From contig JH720295.1 of NCBI GenBank assembly GCA_000231825.2, positions 1,478,835 to 1,510,972 of the forward strand: a stretch of DNA of 32,138 bases. Direction: 5' to 3'. Source of the DNA: Tetrahymena elliotti 4EA (lineage: Eukaryota; Ciliophora; Oligohymenophorea; Hymenostomatida; Tetrahymenidae). Within the stretch, counting starts at the first letter, position 1. The number at the start of each line of letters is the position of its first letter. Made by a program: the position numbers and the translations under genes. This document shows positions 11,591-24,217 of this stretch, piece by piece. A model generated the notes under the pieces. The model saw only the letters and a list, made by a program, of their open reading frames with translations. It was not told the DNA's origin and made no database searches.

Positions 11591-12279
11591 TTAATTGAAA
11601 TGTAAATAATTAGAAACAAAATACACCTAAGAAATTTAAGAAAGGCTAAGCATATTTTATTAAATAAATCTTTCTTTTTTATTTTACTATTTTGAATACT
11701 AATATCTTTTATCTAATTTTTTTAATTCAAATTAGATAAATTTTTTATGACAAAAAGCTTTACAAATTTATAATTTTGTAAAATGAAAAATATTAAATTT
11801 AAAGCCTTGATATTCTAATAAAAGAATTTTTTGTTTTTTTTGTTTTATTGATGGATTAAAAGTAAAATTTAGATTGAACAGAAAAAAATCGATTTGGAAA
11901 AAAAGCAATAAAAAAGTAAAACATTAAAAAAAGAGAAATATAGAAAACTAGTGTCATAGGATAAGAAAAATAATTGAGAGATAGGTTAAAGAAATAATAA
12001 AACTAAATAAAAATAATTTATTGCAGAAGTTAAACTTATCAGCCATTTTACTGAAATAAATAGTTTTAAACAAAAAGATTGTTTAATTTATAAAAACTTT
12101 AAGAAGAATTATTCTTGAATAAAAAAGTATAATAATAAAGAAATTTCCCATCCTAATTTAGAGTTTCTTAAAGATATTTAAAGAAAATTAAGGAAAATAA
12201 TAAAAGAATCATTTTTAAATAAAAAGAGAATATCTAAAAAACTGTTGGAACTTAATAAATATATTCAAATAAAAAAAAG
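11591..12279. other. AT-rich leader region before the kinase-LRR-TPR gene
   Basis: No gene is firmly supported. One frame is open from about 11823 to 12331 with a basic, lysine-rich translation, and another from 12055 runs in frame into the downstream gene, so the true start or a 5' exon of that gene could lie here. I treat it as 5' flank. Confidence 0.4.
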
Positions 12280-15200
12280 ATGTCTTAAAAAACAAGCTTA
12301 AAAAATCAATTTCATAAAAAATTAGATAATCATGAACTTTACATCTAAAAAATTCCAATTACGAGACAAGAATTGAAATATTATTTTTCGAAAGAATTAG
12401 AGTAAAATGAGTAGACTTTAATTGACTCTGGAAATTAATAGAGCATTAAGAGAGAATAATAAGAATAATAATTAACTATAGGAAATGAGAAATTAATTAA
12501 TAATTAGTCTAATAGCTAGATTGATGTGTTTAAAGATGTGAACAAAGATAATCATATACCCTTAATGATATTGTAATAAGAAGGTTATAAACTAAATTAT
12601 GTCATTGAGTAGAGTTAGGACTTAGTCGTTTTAACTGCAATTAACTAATTTGAAGAAAATTTTCTTATTTAAGTTACCAAAAACAAATTCAAAAAAAATA
12701 GTAACTAATTAGCATTAATTCAGTTAAATGATAAGCTCTGTAATACTTATTCTTCAATAACCTAATAAACAGTTTCTAAAAATTTTTGTCCTCAAGATAG
12801 AGAATATTTTCAGGAAAATAAAGTTTCAGATAATCGGTAAATATATATACTAACTACACCTGGAATTTTTGACTCTGAATAGATTAAACAAGATTTAAAT
12901 AGAGTTAAATTTTTTAATTTTTCAGATGAGTAAAGAAAAAATTTAAATTGTGAAGATTTAAGCTTTTTATAATCAATATTTAAGTTAGGAAAATACTATA
13001 ATAGTGAAGGTGAGGTGGACGTTTTCTTACAAAGGTAAAAAAATTAATTGTTTAGAGTAGTAAAAATAAACAGTCAATAAGATGATTTTGAAGATTTCTA
13101 ATCTAAATTAAAGTAAGCTAAATAATTGTTGCTAGAAAAATAATATAATAAAAACAAAGATGATCTCCATTTTGTTTTAAACAAAAAAAACTAATAAAAA
13201 TATTTAGTTGCTATTTTTGAAGTTTCAGATGAATGCTTTGTTGAAAAACTATAGGATATTTAAGAAAGAAAGATATTTAATTTAAGCTTACAATTCTTTG
13301 AAACTTTTTAGTTTATGAATTAATATGCAACAGGAGAGATGTAAGGTTCTAGTTGCAATTATTCAGATACTTTTTCAGTTGGATAAAGCTTAAAAAATGT
13401 GCTAGATAAATTATATATTCACGAGAATATCAAGAAAAGGATTATTGAATAAGTAAATGAGCTTCTTTAAGGTTTTTAAAACTCAGTAGATAAACAGAGC
13501 TTTTAATTACCAATTAAATTTATAAATACTTTAATTGATCAATAAAACCCATAAATAAACGTAATTCTTGAAAACTTTCTTGAGCTGTTAGAGAAATTCT
13601 TTATAAAAAAGAAGGGAAATAAAAAACTTTACTATACGTTTGAATATGCTGAAATTGCTCTCTTGATACTAAATTCTATCAATTTAAATATTGAGAAAAA
13701 AAAATCAAATTAAATTAAATTAAAAGCACTTTTAGCAAAAAGTTATATCTATTAATAAAGAGAATTATACTAAGATTCTCTAAATTGCATTCAATTAGCA
13801 TAGACAGATAATCTTTTTCAATAAAATTGTTCAGAAGATTTACTTACTTCTATAAAGCTAATTGTTAAAATTGCAATAAAATAAAATAAAATCAGCTAAA
13901 CTTAAAAATTAAACAACAGTTTGTTGGATTTTATAGAAAAATGCTAAAATAGGAATGGATTAGATAGCTTGTTTTTAAGCATTCTTCATCTTTAATTGAG
14001 AAATTTAGAAAATCTAGAATTTACTCACAACACTTTTTATGAAGAAACAATTGATGAAGAGTAAAAATTTAACATAATTTGCAAGATGGTTATCAAATAC
14101 ATAAAATATTTCAAAGATCTAAATTTATATAATCATTCCTTTTACCCTTTGATAGGAAACATTTGTTAATAAGAAATCGAGGGTAATTCTTATTATTACT
14201 TAAAGCTATTAAAAAAGCTGGGTATATACCTCTATTCTTTTCTATTTAAAAATCGATAGATTTTAGATAAATATGATTTCTTTTTAGAGTATCCAAATGA
14301 GATCTTGCTATTGCCTTAAATTATAATCAAGTATTTCGATAACATATAATCTAAAAAAATTAATGAATGGTTAGATATAGAAACTTGTGAATGTTATTAC
14401 ATAATTTCTGATTTGAAGAATGGTGATTTTTATGAATTCTACTTCAGTAGTCATGAATAAATAAAAGATTTAATTGAAAAATACAAGCAAATAATACCAC
14501 TTTAAAAGAATTCAGATTGTTAAAAACTACCAATATACTAAGAATAAATATTTAGGAAGAATGAATAATAGCAAGAAAACTAAAAATAAGATGAAAAAAG
14601 GAATCTAAATAGTTTTCAGTTTACATTGAAAATGAAAAATTAAAATAAAATAATAAAATAATTTGAATAAATAATGAATTAATTAGCTAGTAATTTGCCT
14701 AAATAAGAATAAACTATTAAATAAAATAATAGTACTTAAAATCAGACATCCGAAGATCTAGAGATAATCAAATATTTTGATTGCCAAAAGTTTAATTTAA
14801 GCTTTATTGGTTCTGAATTCAATTTTTAGCAAAGCATTCACTCTTTCCCTTCTCAAATTAATTGTTATGAAATTATTTTAGAAAATTATTTTCAGTAAAA
14901 TTATTTTTTCATTTTTTGAGAAATCTAAAAATACAAATTTTATCGCTTTTTATTCATTTATTTATTAAATTCAAAAAGTGATATCAGCAAAGAAATTCTT
15001 TAGAGAAATGTGGGTTGTATTGAATTTGAATTAACTTAAAGAGAAGAATCCTAATGTTTTCTAGAATAGCTGAGAGATTTAACAACTCTCATCTTATGCA
15101 TCAAGTAAAAATCTCAATTTAAAATTAAAACCATTTTTTTAATTTAATCTTTCATGAAAAATATTTACTTGAATTTCTCTTAATCAAGTTTATTCTAAAA

Positions 15201-18200
15201 AAATTATTTTTATTATGTTCTCAAATCTTTTACAAATTTTAAAATAAAAAAATAACTTTAGGGATATTTGTATTTCCTCCCTTTTCTTCTAATATAAGTT
15301 TGAATATATTTTGATAAAAACTATTAAAATTTTAATTAAGAAAGTGAGAGTGTATGCATACTTAATAATAAAATAATATTTCTAGTTTTTCTATTCTTTT
15401 ATTGAATTTTTTAACTTGAAAATATTTTTGTTTTAAATTAATAAAATAATTTTATCTTTATCAAATATTAAACATTAATTTTTAATAGCACAAAAGATGA
15501 TTTAAAATTATCACATTTATCATTTCTTTTATCAAATCTCAAAAATTGTGTAACTATAAAGCTGAAATTTAAGTAATTTTTTAATTAATTTGTTAAACTC
15601 TATTTTAAAAAAAACTTAAAATAATAATAAAAGAGAAAATCAGTACAACATTCAATTTGCAGAATAACTCATTCATTCATCCTTTGGAATTCAAAATCTG
15701 TTTTTGGATTTAAAGTAAAATTAAATGCTTTTTTTAATAGGATTCATTCATTCTCAGATTAGAAAAAACAAATTCAGATTATCATTATTAAAGTTTTTAA
15801 GCATTAGAAAAATTTATCAGATTGCAAGAAAAAATAGATTAATATTGGCAATAATAATTATAATTTCTTAAATTTTATCTCTAATTTTTATTTTAAATAA
15901 AATTATTTAATATGTTATTTTTCATAATAAAATAATTAAACTATGTAGTAGAAAAAAATTGAATAAAGAAAATGTTTAAGCTGTTGCAAGTTTATTAGAA
16001 AGGTGCTAAAATTGCGTACAGTTAAGGATTGACTAATAGTAAAAAAGTTTTTTTAACTAAAATTAAAATTTTTTAATTTTATCTCTCTTATTAAAGAAGA
16101 AACTACATTTCTGATGAAGGAGTTAGTATCATAGCAGATTCATTGGGAAAATGTCAAAATATTTTAAGATTGTTATTAAATTTTCAGTAAAGATTTTTAA
16201 TTTTATTCTTCCAAAAAAGTTGATTTTTTAAGTTTTTATTAGTTTTATGACTTTTGTTTGAAATATAAAATTATTTTTATGAACAGTATTTATGAAAAAA
16301 TTTCCTTTTATAAGCAATAATAAGATTAGTAAGGAAGGTGCTTAAAGTATAGCAAAAGCTTTGAGTAAATTATAGTAATTGACCTAATTGAAACTTATTT
16401 TAAGGTAGTTTTCTTTAACTAAGCATATATTTTAGTTTTTAAACAAATAAAAAGTATTTGTTATTAATTTATTTTGTTTTTAAAAATAGTTGGAATCAAA
16501 TCGAAGATGAAGGAATTTATAGCATTGCAAATGCTATTTAATAATGTCAAAATATTACCAATCTTGAACTTAACTTTTAGTAAATAAAATTTTTCTATTT
16601 ATTATTTTTAATACATTCTTTTTTATTAGTGCAAATAATATCAATAATGAAGGAGTTTTCAGTTTAAATAATGCTTTGGAAGAACTTTAAAATCTAACCT
16701 AGTTAATTCTTCATTTAAGGTTCATTCACTTATAAATATTTTGTTCTTTAAATTAACATTTCTTTAAATTTTGAAAGAACTTTCTTACTTTAATTAAATT
16801 TTACTAGATGGAATTAGATTACTGATAAAGGGGCTTGCTTTATTTCAACTGCTTTACAAAAAAACCACAAAATAACTTTTCTAAGTCTAGATTTAGGGCA
16901 ATTTTAATTAAATTCAAATATTTGATAATTTTATTTAATGCTTTATTCTTAAAATAAATTAGCAATAATTTTATTGGAAAAGATGGAGCAGAAAGTATTT
17001 CAAAAGCTTTGCTAAATTGTTAATCTTTAAATTAATTGTATTTAGATTTAAGGTAATTTTCTTTTTTTGCTTTGAAAAAATGAGTTTATTTATTTAGCCA
17101 AAATAATAACTTAAATAGCTAATCTTTTTAAATTTATTAAAAAGTGGAAATCAATTTGATAATTAAGATGCTAAACTTATTACTGAAACTTTAAAGGCAT
17201 GTTAGAGAATTACAAAATTAAATCTAACTCTTATGTAGATTATTTCATCCAATTTATTTTTTACAAGAAAATTATTTTTCTTCAATTATAATAAAGTGAA
17301 ATGAGTCCAGAAACTTATGATATTTCGTAAGCTCCAATCTCTTCAGTGTAATTTGAAGATTTTACTAAAATTATATCATCAATGAATCTCAAATTATGGT
17401 AAATTTCTAAAATTTTAATTACTTTTCACAAATTAAATAATTAATGAAAATAATTTGTAATTATTTATTCATTCAAATTCTTCTTATTTTATTTTATTAA
17501 AAGGAAAGATTAATAATTTAGAAAATTCTCAGAAATATTTGATTAGATCTCAGTTTAAAATCAAAAACTACCACCTTCAATCTTATCATCCAAGTACTAT
17601 TCAAATAGTTTATCTTATATTTTTTTCATATAACCTTAATTCTTCCAATTATATACTATATGAGCATAAAATCATTTAACTTTTTAGAGATAACAAAATA
17701 CTTCATTAAGACCAATAGCTTTCTAATTAGATATTAATAATTGAGTATTTTTTATGTATTTTAAACAAATTTTTCATCTTCGCTAGTTTGAAAGTAATTG
17801 AAAGAATAGAATACTAATTAAATTTTTAATTAAAAACTTGTTTGTTTCATTTCAAAAATTTAAAAGTTCATTATTTTCACCATCAATTTGGGGGAATTAG
17901 TTTTATAAAATTGAATTCCATTATTATGATTTTCATAACATTTAAGCAGGCTTCTTCTTTAGTTTGTTTATGAAATTAATTGAAAGTAAATGCATTGATT
18001 TATTTTTTATAAATTTGATAGAATATTTGGTAGAAATGATTGGTAGAATAATTAGATTAGAGATAAAGAAGATATTATTAATAATAAAAATCATTAATCA
18101 AAAAATCTTAGTTTAGTATACAGATCAGTAAATCCAGAATCAGTTTTAATTTAAGTTGGTAATTATTACTAATTATGTGGTGATAAGTAGTAGGCTCTCT

Positions 18201-20959
18201 AATGCTTTTAAAAAATTCTATAAATTAGAAGATAAATTTTGAAAGATAATTCATTAGACATTTGTGAAGGCATAGGTTTAATTAGTGGATGCTATTTTTA
18301 TTTCGGTGATAAAAAAAAGGCATTAGCATATTTATTGGAATCATTTGAATTGAAAAAATAGAGATAAATAGAATATAATGACCAATACTAAATAGATAAT
18401 TTTTGCAATCTTAATTTAATTGGAATATGCTATATCTATCAGAATAATTGTAATAAAGGTTTGAAATACACTTTGAGAGCAATATAGATTTATAGATGTA
18501 TCTCAAAAGAAGATATTTAGAGATATCTTGATTGCTTTAGTTAAAGACAAATTAATAATAAGGAATAATTAAACAATTAAGTCCAATCAAATGATATAAA
18601 AAAAAAAAATTTAAATGAAATTGTAGAGCTTATTCAAGGCATTGAAGATATATTTGAAAAACTTATTGAAAAATGCTAAATTGATCATTTATAAAATTAA
18701 TTCTAAATGCTTAAAATGATTTAACAAGAGAAAAAATTCTAAATGGCATAATGTATTGAGTATTTAGCTAAATTCTTTTGCTCTTTGGGTGATTATTCAA
18801 AAGCTTTAGATTTACAACTATTATCACTTTAGCTTAAAAAAAATATTTTTATTGAAGATAACTATTAAATAGCAAAATGCTTAGCTATTGCTGGGTACTA
18901 CTATTTTAAATTAAATAATAAACAAAAGGCTTTATAGTATTCATTAGAATCACTTGATATGTTAATTATTAAATACCAAAACAATATTCATTCAGATTTA
19001 ACTTATTCCTTTGATAACGTTGGCTGCTGTTATTAAGCTCTTGGTAATCATAAAAAATCTTTAAGTTTTTTTTTGAAATCTTTAGAAATGAGAAAGAAAT
19101 TATTTACAAAGAATCATTTTAAATTAGCATAATCACTTAACCATGTTGGAAATAGTTACTTTAATATGGGTAATTATAAGTTAGCATTAGAAAATCAATC
19201 TTAGTCTTTAGAGATCCTTAAAAATACACATTTAACATCAAATTAATAAATTATTGCCTGTTTGAGTAATATAAGCAGTTGCTATTTAAGGCTTGGAATC
19301 CACAAAAAAGCTCTAAGGTTCCAATTAGAATCTCTTTAGATGGTAAAATTATCAAATAATAAAAATAGATTTGAAGTTGCTTCTCATTATTCTAATATTG
19401 CTATTTGTTAAAAAAATCTTCATTAAAATTAAAAGGCTTTAAAATACTTTTTGTAATCTCTTGAAATTAAAAAATTAATTTTCAACAAAAACAACCCTGA
19501 TATTTCTAATACAATTGAATATATTGGATAAACCTACTCATCTCTTGGAAATAAGTAAAAGGCTTTAGAATTTTTTTTCGATTCTCTCTTAATTAGAAAA
19601 TCAATTTTTAAAAATAATCACCCAACGATTGCTGATTCTCTTAGTCTTGTGGGAAATGTCTATAGAGATATTAAAGAGTACAAAAAAGCATTAGAATATT
19701 TCTAATAATCTCTCTATATTAGATAATTAATTTTTAAAAATAATCATCCAACGATTGCTGATTCTCTTATTCTTGTGGGAAATGTCTATAGAGATATTAA
19801 AGAGTACAAAAAAGCATTAGAATATTTCTTATAATCTCTCTATATTAGAAAATCAATTTACAAATAATGGCACCCATTAATTACTAATTCTCTTGATCTT
19901 GTTGGAAATGTCTATAGAGATATTAAAGAATACAAAATAGCATTAAATTATTTTGAGTAATCTCTATCAATTAGAAAATAATTTTACACAGAAACTGAAA
20001 AATCAATTGGAAACTCTCTTGAAATAATTGGATTAACATACAGAGATATAGGTGATAATTAAAAAGCCTTATATTACTTAACTTAATGTCTTTAATTGAG
20101 AGAATAAATTTATAAATCTAGTCATTTCTCACTTTTAAATTGTCTTGATTCTTTAGCAGAGATTTGTATAATAATTGGTGAAAAATAATAAGCCCTAGAT
20201 TATCTAAAAAAATCTTTAAAAATGAGAAAAGAAACTTTAAATTAAAGTGATGAATAAATTTTAGCATCTCTAAATTAAATTGCAAGTTGCTATCTAAATC
20301 TCAAAGATTATTAAACTGCTTTAGAATATTATTTGGAGTTGATTAACCGTTAAAAACAGTTGTTATCAAGCAATAACCCATCAATAGCAAATTCACTAAA
20401 TTGTATTGGTATTTGTTATCAAAATATAGGAAAAAATTAAGAAGCTCAAGAGTATTTGCTAGAATGTCTAAACATTAGGAAATAAATTTATTCAGGTGAT
20501 AATCAATTAATTGCAGAATCGATGCAGGGTATAGGTAGCTTCTTTAAAAGTATTGATAATTTAGAGATGGCTTTACATTACTATTATTAATCTTTAGAGA
20601 TTTTTATTAAAATATTTAAAGTAAGCCACAAATCAGTTATCTCATGCCTAAATAATATATTAGAATGTAGATTCTAACTCCTAAAAATTTGTAAAAAAAA
20701 TAAAAATAATAGTCTTGCAATTGTGTATCAATTGAATAGTATTGGATATTGCCTTTTGTTACTTGATTTCAAATAAAAATCAATACTATATTTCTTAGAA
20801 TCATTAGAAATATAGGAAAAGCAAGAATGTTAATTCTCAATCAAATTTAGAGCTTAGACTTTATATTTTATAAGCCTTTCATATTACTGTATAGGTGATA
20901 AAATAATGTCAAATCTCTATACAGAATAACTATTAATGTTAGCAATTCATTTTAAATGA
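12280..20959 (+). CDS. Kinase-like / LRR / TPR multidomain protein, 14 exons
   Basis: Proposed exons: 12280-14894, 14979-15104, 15489-15572, 15952-16038, 16100-16186, 16315-16404, 16490-16579, 16630-16719, 16808-16897, 16963-17052, 17145-17234, 17297-17398, 17504-17593 and 18022-20959. Together they encode 2222 residues ending at TGA 20957-20959. All 13 introns are phase 2. The first exon (872 residues) has a degenerate kinase-like N-lobe (about 228-320: weak Gly loop LGKYYNSEGE, lysine in FRVVKI, hinge-like VAIFEVSDE) but no HRD or DFG, then helical sequence. Residues about 872-1243 are leucine-rich repeats; about 1250-2200 are kinesin-light-chain-type TPRs. It is likely a soluble scaffold or receptor-like protein, since no signal peptide or membrane segment is seen. 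Read without splicing, the first exon would end at TGA 14917; the phase-2 site at 14895 avoids it. The start at 12280 (A-rich context) is the first ATG in the open frame. Confidence 0.78.
14979..17593 (+). repeat. LRR array, one repeat per exon, all phase 2
   Basis: Twelve successive exons carry ribonuclease-inhibitor-like leucine-rich repeats or repeat-like units. Lengths are 126, 84, 87, 87, six of 90, then 102 and 90 nt, all multiples of three and all between phase-2 introns. The consensus unit is about 30 residues, with N-x-I at the start, an EG or DG, then I-A or I-S, a Cys or Leu, and a final L-x-L-x (for example NNKISKEGAQSIAKAL). The first and last exons of the series are the most diverged. 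Introns are 50-128 nt except those at 15105-15488, 15573-15951 and 17594-18021, which are 379-428 nt and may hide further exons that I could not recognise. Confidence 0.75.
18022..20959 (+). repeat. Kinesin-light-chain-type TPR array exon
   Basis: One 2.9-kb exon made mostly of 42-residue tetratricopeptide repeats, typified by SLVGNVYRDIKEYKKALEYF followed by a second helix ending SLYIRKSI. Around twenty units can be seen. A less regular stretch at about 18560-18740 may be a linker, and units near the end are diverged. Such TPRs form a superhelical protein-binding surface. Two units near 19600-19851 are almost identical at the DNA level. Confidence 0.85.
19600..19851 (+). repeat. Two near-identical tandem 126-bp TPR units
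   Basis: Positions 19600-19725 and 19726-19851 differ at only a few bases, while the next unit (from 19852) is already clearly diverged. The period is exactly 126 bases (42 codons), so the duplication preserves frame and the TPR register. This is a recent expansion within the TPR exon. Confidence 0.85.
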
Positions 20960-21722
20960 ACCATTTATTCTATCTACCTTTATCAAATAAAATAAATAAG
21001 TTTTTATTAATTACTATCATTTTTATCAAACTTAAAATCTTTCTAAACTAATTCATTTATTGATTGATTGAGTTTTATTGTTATTCACTTTTAGTATTAT
21101 CTGTTCAACTAATATTTTTTATAAATTAATAATACGAAACAAATTTATTAAGGTTATCTAATTAATAGGAAAATTTGATTTAGAATTTAAAATAGAGTGA
21201 AGAATAAATATAAAATGTTAAAAATTAAAAGAAATCATTTTAAAAATAAAAATGTTTTTTCATAGTCAAAATCTATATCATTCTTTTTTCTTAAAATTTC
21301 AGCTTCAGAAATTCACAAAAAAAAGATAAATTAAATCTAAATTTTGTTTAATGATTTTATATAATTTTAATTATGAATTTTTTTATTATTTAAATAGCAA
21401 ATTACTTTGATAAAATTATAATTTTATCAATAAAATTTTTAATTTAAATACTAAGAAAAGAAATAAAGTATTTAATATAAATAATTAGAAGTCTAACTGA
21501 ATAGCATTATAGAACATTTAAAGATTTAAAAGATTTTAAGATTTCATAAATTTTTTTTGTTTCCCAAGGCCTCAGTAATAAGAAAGATTCTCTTTTTTAT
21601 ACATCTAAGATATTATAAGACTTTTTTTATTTTATTATAAAAATTAATTTTTTAAATAAGAGCACCAAATAATCACTATTAATTAATATTTAAAATGTTT
21701 AATTTTTTTATTTTTAGAATCT
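20960..21722. other. Convergent intergenic region
   Basis: This 760-bp AT-rich spacer lies between the 3' ends of the kinase-LRR-TPR gene and the minus-strand pseudokinase gene. No gene, RNA gene or repeat was recognised. Confidence 0.55.
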
Positions 21723-23078
21723 TCATTATAACTATTAAATTTAGAGCTTACTTATCTCTAACTCTAAATGTTGTATTTAATCATTAAAATATTAGAACTA
21801 TTCATCTTAATCGGACAGCTCTTTAAATCCTTAAAAAATTAATTTCAATTAATTAGTTTAATCAATTTTATTAATATTGATTTTATTTTTTTAGTCTATT
21901 ATTTATTTTTATAAATTATTTATAAACTAAAAGCAAACATCTTTTTCTTGTTCCCTTCCTCTTTCTTCTTTAGAAATCAAAAATTAACTTAATGCTTCAG
22001 TAACAAAAGAGAGAGAAAGTTATGAGGGTATTAAAGAATTTAAATTTTCTAAGAAGTGTGTGTAGATACAAATATTACTTTTAACTAATATGTTTTGCAG
22101 GTTAATATTATTGAGATGAATATCTTAGGTTATTAAAGTAGTTAAACCTTAAAGTAAGCTAAAAATTATTTTGATAAAATCATGCTTATTATTTTAATTG
22201 CGAAGAGATTAAATTTTTTCTTATATATTGCAGTCATAATTTTCAAAGATTAAAGCATAAATTTCTTTACTAATAATCTTTTTATCTAAACATTTTATAC
22301 AATATTAAATGTTTTAAGTTTTTTCTATTGTCTCAATTTATTATTCATATTCTTAGTTATTTTTTTTGATAAATTTTATTAACACAATTTCTTTGTTTGG
22401 TTGTTTGCTTGCAGTAAAAAATATGCCTTCCGCATTGAATCTCCTTTATATTTAATAATCATTTAACGATAAATAAATTTCTTTATCAATTTTCTTAAGT
22501 TATTTAACTACTTCTTTTAATTGTTAATTTTACTCTAAAAATTCTAAATCTTCTTTAAATTATTAGTTAAATGTCTCCATCACCTCTATAGAAGTCAAAA
22601 TTAAATTATCCGTTTAATTTTAAGAATAAAAATCATTTGAGCTATTATTTTACTCTTAATTTTAGATAGAATCATTTTCTTATTGTTAATTATCATCATT
22701 TTTATATTCCTCATTAAAATTAAAATGAGAACTAGGATTTAAAGTTGAATTGGCCTCATAAATTAATTAAAATTATTGAGATGTGCTATTAATTTCACTT
22801 TAATTTAAGTTAGATATACTCAATTAAACTGAAGGAGGTTATTATAAATCTTAATAAATTTAATTACTTAGGTTAATCGTTTCAGTATGATTGAATAATG
22901 CGTATTAATTAAGAGAGTAATTTATTATTATAGCTATATCCTAAACTTAATTGTTATATTGTATTTCATATTAAGTATTTTAAAAAAATTATTGATTAAT
23001 TTCGAATGATTCATTTTAAAAATCAATAATACCTTAAGAATTTTGTACTTAACTATTTTAAATGTTAAAGCCACTCAT
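21723..23078 (-). CDS. Predicted pseudokinase with Gln/Asn-rich N-terminus
   Basis: An uninterrupted ciliate-code frame runs from ATG 23076-23078 to TGA 21723-21725, 451 residues, no intron. Residues 1-160 are Gln/Asn/Ser-rich; 165-200 form a charged helical stretch. From about 205 the order of a protein kinase can be followed: a strand with a lost Gly loop (FNAEGIFFTASK), a lysine in VLIKFIKK (Lys235) and a hinge-like YALIFENYD (274-282). A helix with FSLLQGLTTL comes next, then a catalytic-loop equivalent, DIHLNNINLQNILV (319-332), in which HRD has become LNN. The DFG position reads THFLEN. Key catalytic residues are thus missing, so phosphotransfer is unlikely and a binding or regulatory role is inferred. 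The kinase assignment rests on motif order only. It is convergent with the kinase-LRR-TPR gene, which also has a degenerate kinase lobe. Confidence 0.7.
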
Positions 23079-24217
23079 TTGATTATTTTTTGAAAAAATA
23101 TGAAAATATAAAATATTTTTAATAGTTTTTTGTTACTATTCTTGAAAAAATTAATCTATTTATTATTTTACTTGATTCTTTTTTTTTTATTTTATGGTCC
23201 CTTTTTATGATTAAAGATAATTAATTATATTAATTAATTTTATTGTTTAAAGATTTGAGTATTTTACTATTTATTAAAAAATAAAATATTTTTATATTTT
23301 ACATTTTTACTCTCTTCTAAATTGTTTTACAAAGATTTAAAAGCAGTTATTTATTTAATAATTGAATGTTAATTTTAATTTTGATATTAAGCTGTAGAAA
23401 ATTATTCTTTTTTAAATAATATTTCTAATAAGATAGATAATAAATATTATTTCAAAAAAAGAAAAATATTTTTATTAATTGAAACACAAAATTTTAAAGA
23501 TATGTTTTTATAAACCACAAAATCTCATAACGAATTACAAAAAATTTATTTTCTGTAATAAACACTTCTTTTTTAAAATGACAAATTTTAAAAATTTTAT
23601 TATTCAAGTTGAGACAGATTATTGATATCACTTTTCACGGTATTTTATTTTGATCGATCGGTAATGGCAATGGCAGGTTAGTTACATTTAAAATAGACAA
23701 TAATTATGATAAAAAATTAAATAATTTTAATTTTTTTTTTCTGTATTAGTTTTAAAATACTTCATGACAAAAAATTTGAAAGGTCCTTGACTAAATTATT
23801 TTATTTAATTTTTGGAAATCTGTTTTGAATTAGAAAATTTTTATCTAGAATTTATCTATTTTTATGATGGTTCCATTTTATTTTTTATTTCAACTAACAT
23901 TTTTTAATTTTGTTATTTTTCATAAAATTCTAATTCTGTACAACAGATTAACCTCAAAAATTTTTGTTCAAAATAATTTATTTGTAATTTTGATTTTTAG
24001 CTTTTCTTTTATGACTTTATTTCTTTTTATATTAAGAAATTAAGGGAATCAATAAGAAGTGCTTTGATGAGTAGAGTTATCTCTTCATTAAGTTTAATAT
24101 ATTAACACCACTTTTAAATTATAATAAATTTAAAGTGTAATATAGAATTATGTATTAAAAATGTAAAGTATTATATGGTAGAGATATTTGCAAAGGAAAT
24201 AATTATAAATTTGAAAG
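23079..24217. other. Intergenic AT-rich region
   Basis: About 1.1 kb with no gene that I can support. A small, less AT-rich island at about 23630-23690 (with GATCGATCGG and two GGCAATGG-like words) stands out but gives no clear exon. It contains the promoter of the minus-strand pseudokinase gene. Confidence 0.5.

Noticed and set aside
14917..14919. TGA as the end of a separate 879-residue gene starting at 12280
   Set aside because: A phase-2 GT donor at 14895 just before this TGA joins in frame to the first of a run of phase-2 LRR exons, so I prefer one spliced gene. cDNA could reverse this choice.
21992..22620. Plus-strand hydrophobic open frame
   Set aside because: It lies fully antisense to the 451-codon predicted pseudokinase frame, which has ordered kinase-like motifs. 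The hydrophobic translation is the usual antisense of Asn/Lys/Glu-rich coding DNA.
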